From Geothrix fuzhouensis (GTDB lineage Bacteria; Acidobacteriota; Holophagae; Holophagales; Holophagaceae): a DNA stretch of 64,000 bases. The DNA lies in NCBI RefSeq assembly GCF_024609325.1, contig NZ_JANHMQ010000003.1:1-64000 (forward strand), in the 5' to 3' direction. The translations under genes and the position numbers were made by a program. Below the pieces are notes generated by a model. It had not been told where the DNA came from. It saw only the letters and a list, made by a program, of their open reading frames with translations, and ran no database searches. This document shows positions 40,280-48,793 of this stretch, one piece after another; the stretch's first letter is position 1, and each line of letters begins with the position of its first letter.

Positions 40280-43033
40280 TCAGTGGACGGTCACCCAACT
40301 TGAAACGAGCTTGTAGGTGCCGGCGTCATAGAACAGCAATCCTCGGACCTGGACATCGCTGCCGTTGGTGATGGCTCCGAGGCCCTGCAGCTGAGTCCCC
40401 GCCTGCTGGTAGACCTGGATGGTGGTGGTCCCGGCGAAGGAGGCAAACGCCGAATCGGAAGGCAGGGTCAGGGTGAAGGTCGCCTGGGAGCCGCTGGCGG
40501 CGTAGGCCGACACCACGCCGTGGAGTCCCTGCTGTTCAAGGCGGACTTGGCTGGCGGTGAGGGTGCCGAGGCCGGAACCACCACTCATCATGCCGCCGCC
40601 CATCATGCTGCTGGTGCTGACCACTGCGAGCTTCTGGCCCTTGACGAGGCTGGTGGGGCCGAAGGCGGGGGTGAAGGGCAGGTTGGTGAGGTCGACGTCA
40701 TCCGCATCGTAGCTGTAGGGAACGGAAGCAGGCAGGGCGACGGTGATGGTGCCGCCGATGGAGGACGCCATCATGCCGCCGCCCATGCCGCCATTGGCCA
40801 CCAGAGTCAGCTGGGTCGGGGGATTCCCGGTGATGGAAGTGACGAGGCCACTCCCCATCATGCCGGTCGAGTCCGTGCCCATGTATTCCACGCGCTGCGC
40901 TAGGTAGGAACCATCAGCCTGAAGCGTCGCATCCACGGCCACCATCATGCCGGTGCTCAGCATGCCCATCCCGGTCAGGCCGGCACTGGGGAACTGGGTG
41001 GCGCTGGTCGTGGTGAAGGTCGTCGCCTGGACGCCCATCATGGACCCCATCGTGAACTGCGGCCCGGCCATGCTGGACACCAGACCCACCTGCTGCTGCA
41101 TGCCCCCTTGCCAGGGATTCGCCCCGTTCGCCGCCACGGCAGAGGTCATGGCCGTCAGGGTGGGCGTGAAGGCGACGTTGCCGGAAGCATCGATGGAAAC
41201 CGATGAGGCCATGTTCATGTCGAAGTTCAGGGCCATGGGCGAGGTTCCCACGGTCAGCGTCGGGCTGAAGGGAACCATCGCCGTGAAGGGCCCGGCCATC
41301 GTCTTCTGCGTATAGGTGTGAGTCGTTGGGTCCACGTAACCCATGGACACCCCTGAAAGGGTGATGGCGGCCTGAGTGTAGGAGCCCTGGGGCACGTTCA
41401 GGGCGGAGATCGGCTGCATCGTGCCCATGGTCTGCATCATCTCCACCGGCGCGGCCGTGGGCATCACGTTCACGGTGCTGCCATCGGTCTTCGTGAGTAG
41501 GATCGAGTTGACGGTGTTCCCGAAGGCCATGATCCAGTCAGCGGGCGCGTCGCCCAGGCCCACCTGCATGGCCGTGGAACCTGCGACTGGAGGTGCCACG
41601 GTCACGGCGGCACCCGGTTCAATGACCGTTGCGACGAGTTTGTAGGTTCCGGCGTCATAGAAGAGCAGGCCACGGGTCTGGATGTTGGTTCCATTCGAGA
41701 CGGTCGTGAGTCCGCGAAGGTCGGTCCCCGCCTGCTGGTAGACCTGGATGGAGGCGGCGCCCGTGAGGGTGGTGAAGGCCGAATCGGTCGGCAGGGTCAG
41801 GGTAAAGGAGGCCTGGGAACCGCTGGAAGTGTAGGCCGACACGGAGCCGTGGAGGCCCTGCTGTTCAAGGCGCACCTGGCTGGCCGTCACGGTCCCAAGG
41901 CCGCCCATCATGCCACCCGCCATCATGCCGCTGCCGCTCACCACTTCCACCTTCTGGCCCTTCACCAGATGGGTGGCATCGAAGGTGGGCGCGAAGGAAA
42001 GCCCCGTGAGATCAACCCCATCCGAATCGATGTTGTAGGGGACCGAGGACGGCAGCGAGACGGTGATCGTCCCAGCGATGGAAGAGGCCATCATGCCGCT
42101 GCCCATGCCGCTGTTGGTGACCAGCGTGAGTTGGGTCGGGGGATTCCCGGTGATCGAGGAGACCAGGCCGCCGCCCATCATGCCCGTCGATCCTGTGCCC
42201 ATGTACTCAACCCGCTGGGCCAGGTACGAGCCATCCGCCTGCATCATGGCATCCACCGCCACCATCATGCCGCTGCCCATCATCCCCATGCTGGTCATGC
42301 CCGAGCTGGGGAACTGAGTGCTGCTGTTGGTCGTGAAGGTGGAGGTCTGCATCCCCATCAGCGAACTCATGGTGAATTGGGAACTGGACTGGCTGGTGAC
42401 GCTGCCCACCATGTGCTGCACGCCGCCCTGGAAGGGGTTGAGCGCGGTGCCGGACACGGACCCCATGGCGGCCGTCATGACCGGGCTGAAGGTGACGTTC
42501 CCGAGGCCATCAATGGACACCGAAGAGGCCATGTTCATGTCGAAGTTCAGGGCCATGGGCGAGGTCCCCACGGTCATGGAAGGACTGAACGGCACCGTGG
42601 CCGTGAATGGGCCCGCCATCGTCTTCTGGGTGTAGCTGTGCGAGACAGGATCCATGTAGCCCATGGACACGGATGCAACCGTGACCGTGGCCTGGGTGTA
42701 GGTCCCCTGGGGCACCTTCATGGCCGAGACCGGCTGCACAGTGGCCATCAACTGCATCATTTCCATCGGGGTGGACGTGGGCACCACATTCACCGAAGTC
42801 CCATTGGAATTCATGAGCGAGATCGAGTTCACGGTCATTCCGAAGGCCATGATCCAATCCGCCGGAGCATCACCCAGGCTCACCTGGATGGTTGTGGCCG
42901 TGGGCGTCGGGGCAGGAGAAGACGTCCCGGATGAGGCGGATGAGGAACTTCCGCCGCCACAACCCATCAAGCCGAAACCGCCGACCAGGAGAAGTGCTCC
43001 TGCGGCCAACCGGGTCCTGTTTCGAAGCAACAT
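40280..43033 (-). CDS. Methionine-rich, internally duplicated lipoprotein (DUF4382-DUF5666-like, two copies)
   Basis: Protein of 917 residues. Start 43033 follows AGGAGG and gives a lipoprotein signal (LLLVGGFGLMGC, cysteine about residue 25), so it is probably anchored in the outer membrane or periplasm. The mature part has a Ser-rich linker and then two approximately 435-residue copies, each beginning SLGDAPADWIMAFG (DUF4382-like) followed by DUF5666-like beta strands ending RGLLFYDAGTYKLV. About 74 methionines (8%) lie in GMM, MGM and SMM clusters, in both copies. Function unknown; methionine clusters suggest soft-metal binding or oxidant scavenging. A sigma-54-type promoter lies upstream. 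Homology is inferred by eye. Confidence 0.82.
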   Translation of the reverse strand: MLLRNRTRLAAGALLLVGGFGLMGCGGGSSSSASSGTSSPAPTPTATTIQVSLGDAPADWIMAFGMTVNSISLMNSNGTSVNVVPTSTPMEMMQLMATVQPVSAMKVPQGTYTQATVTVASVSMGYMDPVSHSYTQKTMAGPFTATVPFSPSMTVGTSPMALNFDMNMASSVSIDGLGNVTFSPVMTAAMGSVSGTALNPFQGGVQHMVGSVTSQSSSQFTMSSLMGMQTSTFTTNSSTQFPSSGMTSMGMMGSGMMVAVDAMMQADGSYLAQRVEYMGTGSTGMMGGGLVSSITGNPPTQLTLVTNSGMGSGMMASSIAGTITVSLPSSVPYNIDSDGVDLTGLSFAPTFDATHLVKGQKVEVVSGSGMMAGGMMGGLGTVTASQVRLEQQGLHGSVSAYTSSGSQASFTLTLPTDSAFTTLTGAASIQVYQQAGTDLRGLTTVSNGTNIQTRGLLFYDAGTYKLVATVIEPGAAVTVAPPVAGSTAMQVGLGDAPADWIMAFGNTVNSILLTKTDGSTVNVMPTAAPVEMMQTMGTMQPISALNVPQGSYTQAAITLSGVSMGYVDPTTHTYTQKTMAGPFTAMVPFSPTLTVGTSPMALNFDMNMASSVSIDASGNVAFTPTLTAMTSAVAANGANPWQGGMQQQVGLVSSMAGPQFTMGSMMGVQATTFTTTSATQFPSAGLTGMGMLSTGMMVAVDATLQADGSYLAQRVEYMGTDSTGMMGSGLVTSITGNPPTQLTLVANGGMGGGMMASSIGGTITVALPASVPYSYDADDVDLTNLPFTPAFGPTSLVKGQKLAVVSTSSMMGGGMMSGGSGLGTLTASQVRLEQQGLHGVVSAYAASGSQATFTLTLPSDSAFASFAGTTTIQVYQQAGTQLQGLGAITNGSDVQVRGLLFYDAGTYKLVSSWVTVH

Positions 43034-43111
43034 GTCTTCCTCCTGGGTCGAATGGGGAACGCATCTCTTGGATGCCGTGAAGGCCAGCCCTGGTACGTCA
43101 ATCAAGGACAG

Positions 43112-43127
43112 TTCAAGAGGCGTGCCA
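43112..43127 (-). promoter_or_regulatory. Sigma-54-type promoter of the Met-rich lipoprotein
   Basis: On the minus strand the sequence is TGGCACGCCTCTTGAA: a perfect -24 box (TGGCACG), four-base spacer, and TTGAA where the consensus -12 is TTGCA. It is about 80 bases upstream of ATG 43033 and nearly identical to the site at 50173-50188. Confidence 0.7.
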
Positions 43128-43161
43128 ACTGTATCTAAACGGGTTACGCCAATGGCTGGGG

Positions 43162-43200
43162 CAATCTGACCCGAACATTCCACCGCTTCGGGTCAGATTG
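43162..43200. repeat. 14-bp perfect inverted repeat between lgt and the Met-rich lipoprotein
   Basis: CAATCTGACCCGAA / TTCGGGTCAGATTG with an 11-base loop. It lies 35-75 bases upstream of the sigma-54-type promoter and 69 bases after the lgt stop. It could terminate lgt or be an enhancer site for the NtrC-type regulator. Confidence 0.6.
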
Positions 43201-43268
43201 TCCCGGTGCTGGAAGCCCACCTGGCCCCTTGGTCCCACCTTCAGCGGGTGGCAGCGCACCGAGGCGAC

Positions 43269-44138
43269 TCATGGGCGATGAGCCCCGGTGTGATCCATCG
43301 CTCTTGCATACATCGCACCGCTCACCATTCCGAACGCGATCAGCCCCAGCTGAAGCGCGGTCATCCCAGCCCAGACGGTGACATCCCGATCACCGTGGAG
43401 AAATTCAAGACCAAACCGAAGGAAGGAATAGCCACCAAGATGGAGCCAGAACACCCTCGACCAAGGGCCATTCTTGGCGGTCAGAGTACGCATCAAGAGG
43501 ATGACCAGACCCGCCAGTGCCAGGTCTCCAAGAGCTTCGTAAAGCTGGACGGGGTGAAGCGGGACGGTGCGCAATGCTGAAGGGTCGGTGAAGCCTTTGG
43601 CGACACTCCAGATCCAGGCCTCGCTATCGACCTGGTGGTTGGCCACAAAGCTTGGAAGGGTGACCCCGAATCTGGGCAGGGATATTCCCCAGGGCAAGCT
43701 GGTAGGGGTGCCCCAGGCATCCCCATTCAAGAAACAGCCAACCCGTCCAAGGGCCTGACCGATGAGCACCGCTGGACTGGCCACGGCGAAGTAGTGCCAG
43801 AAATCCACCCGCTCCTTTTTGAAGCGAATGAAGGCCGCCAGGACTCCGCCTGCGATGCCCCCCGTGATCGATAAACCCCCCTCCCAGAACCTGAAGAAGC
43901 TCAAAGGATCAGCAGGGATGGCCTTGAAGTCCCAAAACAGAAAATGAGAAATCCTGGCCCCAAGGATGGCCCCCACAAGAATCCATATGAGGTTGTCCAG
44001 GAAGAGTTGGGGACTGAGCCTTGCCTTCCTTAACCGGAGGCTGACCAGCCAAGAGCCCCCCAGGATGCTGAGCAGGAAATAGAATCCTTCGTAGAAATAG
44101 AAGACTTTGAAACCAAGGTTCAGATGGATGGGGAACAT
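43269..44138 (-). CDS. lgt: Prolipoprotein diacylglyceryl transferase
   Basis: Protein of 289 residues. Inner-membrane enzyme that attaches diacylglycerol to the lipobox cysteine. Signatures are GARISHFLFW, the GGLSITGGIAGG loop, the invariant LGRVGCFLNGDAWG (about residues 130-143) and HPVQLYEAL, with about seven transmembrane helices. Start 44138 (MFPIHLNLG) is the usual family N-terminus; upstream in-frame sequence is a shadow. It sits between a secreted DsrE-like protein and a large lipoprotein, which may be its client. Whether this is the only lgt in the genome cannot be told from the window. Confidence 0.93.
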   Translation of the reverse strand: MFPIHLNLGFKVFYFYEGFYFLLSILGGSWLVSLRLRKARLSPQLFLDNLIWILVGAILGARISHFLFWDFKAIPADPLSFFRFWEGGLSITGGIAGGVLAAFIRFKKERVDFWHYFAVASPAVLIGQALGRVGCFLNGDAWGTPTSLPWGISLPRFGVTLPSFVANHQVDSEAWIWSVAKGFTDPSALRTVPLHPVQLYEALGDLALAGLVILLMRTLTAKNGPWSRVFWLHLGGYSFLRFGLEFLHGDRDVTVWAGMTALQLGLIAFGMVSGAMYARAMDHTGAHRP

Positions 44139-44227
44139 GCAGGTTGCCCTCGCAGCAGCTGGCAAGATCGACTTTGAACCCATTCGACCTGGGCACGGGA
44201 AGCCTGGAAGCAACGTGGAAATGCGGG

Positions 44228-44761
44228 TCAGGGTTGGATCTGGACGTAGCCCTGTTGTACGAGATCGATGAGGCGCCCCACGGCCCCCGTATTCACCTTC
44301 ACGCCTGGCAAAAGATCCTCGTTGCCCCAGTTGTGGGCTTTCATGGAAACGGCGCACTCCTCGATCTGGACCCCCTGCTTCTGCAGCTCCAGCACAAGTC
44401 CCTTGTAGGGGTTGCCCGTATTGACTTGCCGGTAACCGTTGTACGCCTGGTCATTGAGGATCAGGTAGGCAGCATCTCCATGAAAAAGCCCGATGATGTC
44501 CCCTTCCGTATGGAGTTCCTTGAACCGCTTGGCCAACAAACCCATGTATTTCATGCCGACCGGCATGTCTCCGCTGAAGGCCAGGTGGTCCAGATTGAAG
44601 ACCACGTGGGCCTTCTTCAAAGTGATCGGAACATCAATGTGGATCGCGTGAGGAGCCTTGGCATCCACCTTCTCCTCCGCTCGAAGAAATGCCCCTCCAG
44701 TCGACAAGACGACAAGAAGAGAGGAAGCGAGCAGCCTGGTTATGAATGCAGGGTGTCTCAT
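44228..44761 (-). CDS. Secreted DsrE-family protein
   Basis: Protein of 177 residues with a signal peptide (LLASSLLVVLSTGGAFLRAEE) and one DsrE/DsrF-like domain (KAHVVFNLDHLAFSGDMPVGMKYM...FHGDAAYLILND...GVQIEECAVSMKAH...VNTGAVGRLIDLVQQGYVQIQP). The cysteine in IEECAVSM is at the position used for sulfur transfer in DsrE-like proteins. GAGGAG precedes ATG 44761. A periplasmic thiol or sulfur-handling role is plausible. It lies 90 bases before lgt in the same direction. Confidence 0.85.
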   Translation of the reverse strand: MRHPAFITRLLASSLLVVLSTGGAFLRAEEKVDAKAPHAIHIDVPITLKKAHVVFNLDHLAFSGDMPVGMKYMGLLAKRFKELHTEGDIIGLFHGDAAYLILNDQAYNGYRQVNTGNPYKGLVLELQKQGVQIEECAVSMKAHNWGNEDLLPGVKVNTGAVGRLIDLVQQGYVQIQP

Positions 44762-44787
44762 GATGAGTCTCCTCAGGCAGGACGCAC

Positions 44788-44804
44788 CGCAGGGTGGTAC
44801 CCAA
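44788..44804 (-). promoter_or_regulatory. Possible sigma-54 -24/-12 element before the DsrE gene
   Basis: TTGGGTACCACCCTGCG on the minus strand fits the GG-N10-GC core of sigma-54 promoters, with the predicted start about 16 bases before ATG 44761. The outer bases are non-consensus, so this may be chance. The 44850-44890 stretch further upstream is very AT-rich. Confidence 0.3.
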
Positions 44805-44905
44805 GGATGCTGTTCAGGCATTGGATGTTCTGAAAGATTCTTTTGTTCCAAAATGGTTATATTATTATAAATACCTATTTTGATTGCACCTCTGGATACC
44901 GAGGA

Positions 44906-45604
44906 TCAGTGATGCATGGGCCCGGATCCGGAAGGCATCCCCTTCGGCATGGACCCGGGTGACATGGCCCCAGGACCCATGGTTCCATCCGGGAGCATCC
45001 CCTGGGTCCAGGCCTTCTCGTCGAAGCCTCGCATGGAGATGGGCTGGATCTGAGGCAGCAGGTCGGGTCCGAACCTAGCCCATTCACCGGCCTTGACCCG
45101 GACCGGCTCCGCATGGACAGCCTTGGGAAGGACTTCCACCACCCCCTCGAAGACGACCAGCGTGGACTTCCCTTCCTTGCCCACTTCGACCCCGTACCGG
45201 GTCCCGCGCACGGCCAGGAGGGCACCCGGAACTGCGACCTGCCGCTCCTGCCGGTTGCCAGCGACGAGGGCCTGGAAGAAGGCCTTGATCCGCCCCTTCT
45301 CGACGACGAGCAGAACGCCGGGTTCTCCGCCCGCGAGCTTGACCTGGGTGTTCGCATACACCTCGAATCGCGACATGCGTTCGGGGACGGCGATCACCGC
45401 CCGAGCCCACCAGCCCGTCGTCACCCCATCCCCGGACCGGGCTGAATCACCCTTGGCGACCTTGACCGCTTTACCCTTCTCACCTCCCGGCAAGCGGTAG
45501 ACAGACCGCTTGGTCTCTTCGAACCGGTAGGTGAGCGTGTCGGGCACGGGTGCTGGAACCTGGAGCAGAGTGAACATCAGCGGGGCAAGCATGGGAATCA
45601 TCAT
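44906..45604 (-). CDS. FecR-domain protein with Met-rich C-terminal tail
   Basis: Protein of 232 residues. It begins with a hydrophobic export segment (MLAPLMFTLLQVPAPV) and then a FecR domain (about 45-170: VKVAKGDSARSGDGVTTGWWARAV...VAVPGALLAVRGTRYGVEV...VVFEGVVEVLP). The last 35 residues carry a Met/Gly/Pro tail (GMLPDGTMGPGAMSPGSMPK...), with methionine every 3-6 residues, like the other proteins of this cluster. The start overlaps the response-regulator stop by ATGA. It is probably periplasmic; no FecI-type sigma factor is present, so it is not a standard FecIR pair. Confidence 0.85.
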   Translation of the reverse strand: MMIPMLAPLMFTLLQVPAPVPDTLTYRFEETKRSVYRLPGGEKGKAVKVAKGDSARSGDGVTTGWWARAVIAVPERMSRFEVYANTQVKLAGGEPGVLLVVEKGRIKAFFQALVAGNRQERQVAVPGALLAVRGTRYGVEVGKEGKSTLVVFEGVVEVLPKAVHAEPVRVKAGEWARFGPDLLPQIQPISMRGFDEKAWTQGMLPDGTMGPGAMSPGSMPKGMPSGSGPMHH

Positions 45605-46980
45605 TCACCTCCCTCAAGATCTTCCATAGCGTCACCTTCAGTCCGCCTGAGCTTGCGGGAAAGGGTCTTGCGCTCGATGCCCAGGATCCGGGCGGCTTCG
45701 GTCTTATTGCCCTTGGTGTGAGTCAGCACCGAAAGGATGTAGGTCCGCTCCATCTCTTCCAGGGAGACGAAGGGCTCCTGGAAGCTCATGTGAGTGAACA
45801 TCGCGGGGGACCCATGTGGCTCCACTGAGGTCACGGCCCCCAGGATCTTCCGGAGCACCACCGCATCTTCAAGCGCCCCGGTCTCGATGATCATCCGCCG
45901 GATCACATGCCCAAGTTCCCGGATATTCCCTGGCCACGGGTGCGCCGCCAGAAGGGCAAGCACGTCCTTCGTCGCAGGCCCCGACTCTGGCTGGCCGAGT
46001 TCGCGATGGAAGCGCTGCTGGAAATGGGTGACCAAGGTCGGGAGGTCGGAGATGCGGTCCTGCAAAGCCGGGATGGAAATTTCGTAACCGGCCAGGCGGT
46101 AGTAGAGATCCTGCCTGAACGTCCCCGAAGCGACCATGGCTTTCAGGTCCCGATGGGTTGCGGCGACCACCCGAACGTCCACAGACTCTGGCTTCTCCGC
46201 GCCGAGGGGCAGGACCAGCCCGTCCTCCAGGAACCGGAGGAGCTTGACCTGAAACGTCGGAGAGATCTCCCCGATCTCATCCAGGAAGACTGTGCCGCCA
46301 TTCGCCTGAGCCAGGGCACCGCGCCGGTCTGTCTTGGCATCGGTATAGGCCCCTCGCCGATGGCCGAACAGTTCACTTTCGATCAGCGTGTCGGGGATGG
46401 CCCCGCAATGAACGGGAACAAAGGGCCCGTTCGGGTGGGGACCGAACCGGTGGAGCCCCTGGGCCACGAGCTCCTTGCCCGTTCCGGTTTCGCCATAGAT
46501 CAGCACCGGCACTTTCATGGGGGCCACCCGCCCGATGGACTTGTAGACCTCCACAATGCTGGGATGGGAGCCGACGATCATGCTTCCAGGTCCGTCCTCA
46601 GCGCCGGGCAGGACGGAAGGCTGTTCCTTGAGTGCGGCCCGTACCCGCTCCAGCATGACCTCAAGGTCGAAGGGCTTCGCCAGGTAGTCGAACACACCGT
46701 CCTTCATCGCCTCCGCGGCCGATTCGATGCTGCCCTTGGCCGTCATCAGGATCAGGGGAGGCGGATCCGCTTGTTCCCGGACTTCCTTCAGCAGATCCAG
46801 GCCGTTCCCCCCGGGCATGTAGATATCACTGAGGATGAGATCCGGCCGGAACTTGCGGAGTGCCGCACGGGCGGCGGCGTAGCCGTCGGCCCGTTCCACC
46901 CGGTACCCACTCTTCTCCAAGGCCATGGCGACCATCTCTCGAATCGCCAGGTCGTCATCCACGACGAGAATGTGTTTCAT
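45601..46980 (-). CDS. NtrC-family sigma-54 response regulator (GAYTDA variant)
   Basis: Protein of 459 residues: receiver (about 1-120, phospho-acceptor D52 in LSDIYMPGG), AAA+ central domain (about 140-380, Walker A YGETGTGKELVAQ, Walker B GGTVFLDEIGE, arginine finger FRQDLYYRLAG) and a C-terminal Fis-type helix-turn-helix (KTEAARILGIERKTLSRKLR). The sigma-54-contact loop reads GAYTDA (residues 210-215) instead of GAFTGA. It probably activates the sigma-54-type promoters at 50173 and 43112. Its gene lies 7 bases after the CHASE2 kinase and overlaps the FecR gene. Confidence 0.93.
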   Translation of the reverse strand: MKHILVVDDDLAIREMVAMALEKSGYRVERADGYAAARAALRKFRPDLILSDIYMPGGNGLDLLKEVREQADPPPLILMTAKGSIESAAEAMKDGVFDYLAKPFDLEVMLERVRAALKEQPSVLPGAEDGPGSMIVGSHPSIVEVYKSIGRVAPMKVPVLIYGETGTGKELVAQGLHRFGPHPNGPFVPVHCGAIPDTLIESELFGHRRGAYTDAKTDRRGALAQANGGTVFLDEIGEISPTFQVKLLRFLEDGLVLPLGAEKPESVDVRVVAATHRDLKAMVASGTFRQDLYYRLAGYEISIPALQDRISDLPTLVTHFQQRFHRELGQPESGPATKDVLALLAAHPWPGNIRELGHVIRRMIIETGALEDAVVLRKILGAVTSVEPHGSPAMFTHMSFQEPFVSLEEMERTYILSVLTHTKGNKTEAARILGIERKTLSRKLRRTEGDAMEDLEGGE

Positions 46981-46987
46981 GCCAGCC

Positions 46988-48763
46988 TCATTCGGCTTTT
47001 CGGGACAAGTTCAACGGAAGCCGAATCCGAAAAACACTACCACCCCCGGCTCTTTCATCAGCTTCCACGGTCCCACCGTGCCAGTTGACCACTTCTGCCA
47101 CCAAAGCCAGCCCCAGGCCAAGGCCCGGCGCAAGACCCTGGGTGCTTCCACGGGCAAAACGCCCGAAGATCTTCTGCCGTTCCTGAGCGGGAATGCCTGG
47201 TCCCTGGTCTTCGACGTCCAGACACGCGGAATGCTCATCTGCCTTCAAGCGGATCAGAATCGGTGTTTCATCCGGGGAGAATTTGAGGGCGTTGGCCACC
47301 AGGTTTTCGATGACCCTTTCCAGAAGACCCTTGTCCCCCAGAACGTGCAGGTCGGGCTGGATCTCCGTGAAAATCTCGCGCCTGGTGCCAGCCCGCAGGA
47401 GAGCAGCCCGCTCGGTGCAGATGGACGATAGCTCCAACGGCCTGGCATCCCGCGCGAAGACTCTCAGGCGCAGCCGCTCCAGATCGAGCAGGGCATCCAC
47501 CATCTCTGCGAGGCGGGAGGTCTCTGACACCACCATCTGGGCCACCCGGTTCCGTTCGGGGGCGGAGAGGTCGAACTGAGCCAAAAGCTGGGCCAACCCT
47601 TTCACGGAAGTCAGGGGTGTCTTAAGTTCGTGGGCCACCACGCGGCGGGCTTCCGCATCCTGTTTCCGGATCTCGGAGAGGCTCTCTTGAAGCCCTTCCA
47701 ACTCGGCAATGCGTGTCTGGGCGTTGCCCATGGCCAGCTGGGTGCGGCGGGATCTGAGGAATCCCATCAAGGCCCCGACAAGAGCCAGCGCCATCAGGAT
47801 CGTCACGGGGGCCCACTCCAGATGGAGGAATCGGAGCGATAGCACAGCAATCAGGAGCGGCGCCAGGATGACGCCAGGGGCCAGCAGGGGAATCGTGCGA
47901 CCGGGGCGGGCCAGCATGAAGGTTCCCAGCCAGCCCAGGGCCAAGGCCAGCAAGGCATTGGCGAGTGGAGAGGCCAGGTGAAGCAGATCCTTCGACAGGA
48001 TGGCCTCGGCTGAGATCGCCTCCACCATGACACCGGGCTCCGGTGACCCGCCCTGGGAGATGGGAGAGACAAACCGGTCACCCACGCCCGCGGCACTGGT
48101 GCCGATGAAGACGATTCGGCCCTGAAGGATCTCTGTTCCATGAGATTCAAGGACGGCTGCAGCGCTGATCTGCGGGATCGGCCGTGTCTGGAATCCGGGC
48201 CGAAGCATCAGGCCCACCGGGATGGGAAGCCTGGCATCCGCGAGCCGCGCTGCCGCCACGGGCATCGCGGGCAGCACCCTGTCGCCCAGTTGCTTCATGG
48301 AGGCGAACCTCCTGACCACGCCATCCCGATCCAGATCAAAGCTCACATGCCCCGTCGCCGTGGCGCCCAGGACGCGATTCGGTGACAGCCAATGGCCCGT
48401 CTCGTCCAGGCCCGTTGCGATCACGGAGGGCCCTTTCTTCAACGCCTGCGCCAGAAGGTCGTCTCCCTCTCGCGCCTCGGGGAACAAGAGATCCACCGCA
48501 ATGCCCTTCGCTCCAGCGGAAAACACTTGATCCACCAATCGCGCAAGCTGAGCCCGGTCCCAGGGCCAACGGCCCGCCAACCGGATGGCCTCTTCATCAA
48601 TGAGCACCACCGCGACTTTGGAAGCGGGCCTGGAGGGAAGGTTCCTGAGCATGGCATCGCGAACGAGCAGCTCGACCGGAGACAAGGCCCCCGATAATTG
48701 CAGCATGAGCACAAGGGCGGCAGCCAATGCGGGCCAGAGAGACCTCAGAGCACTACCTCCCAT
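46988..48763 (-). CDS. CHASE2-domain sensor histidine kinase
   Basis: Protein of 591 residues. An N-terminal membrane anchor leads into a CHASE2 extracytoplasmic sensor domain (about 25-270, VAVVLIDEEAIRLAGRWPWDRAQLARLVD...GAKGIAVDLLFPEA). Three membrane helices follow (about 275-345), then a HisKA domain with phospho-acceptor H378 in VVAHELKTPLTSVKG and an HATPase domain (NLVANALKFS, DQGPGIP, GLGLGLALVAEVV). It should phosphorylate the adjacent NtrC-type regulator. The signal is periplasmic and unknown. It is 30 bases downstream of the outer-membrane barrel gene. Confidence 0.93.
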   Translation of the reverse strand: MGGSALRSLWPALAAALVLMLQLSGALSPVELLVRDAMLRNLPSRPASKVAVVLIDEEAIRLAGRWPWDRAQLARLVDQVFSAGAKGIAVDLLFPEAREGDDLLAQALKKGPSVIATGLDETGHWLSPNRVLGATATGHVSFDLDRDGVVRRFASMKQLGDRVLPAMPVAAARLADARLPIPVGLMLRPGFQTRPIPQISAAAVLESHGTEILQGRIVFIGTSAAGVGDRFVSPISQGGSPEPGVMVEAISAEAILSKDLLHLASPLANALLALALGWLGTFMLARPGRTIPLLAPGVILAPLLIAVLSLRFLHLEWAPVTILMALALVGALMGFLRSRRTQLAMGNAQTRIAELEGLQESLSEIRKQDAEARRVVAHELKTPLTSVKGLAQLLAQFDLSAPERNRVAQMVVSETSRLAEMVDALLDLERLRLRVFARDARPLELSSICTERAALLRAGTRREIFTEIQPDLHVLGDKGLLERVIENLVANALKFSPDETPILIRLKADEHSACLDVEDQGPGIPAQERQKIFGRFARGSTQGLAPGLGLGLALVAEVVNWHGGTVEADERAGGGSVFRIRLPLNLSRKAE

Positions 48764-48793
48764 GGAACAGTTGTCGAGGTGGAATGGGGAGAT

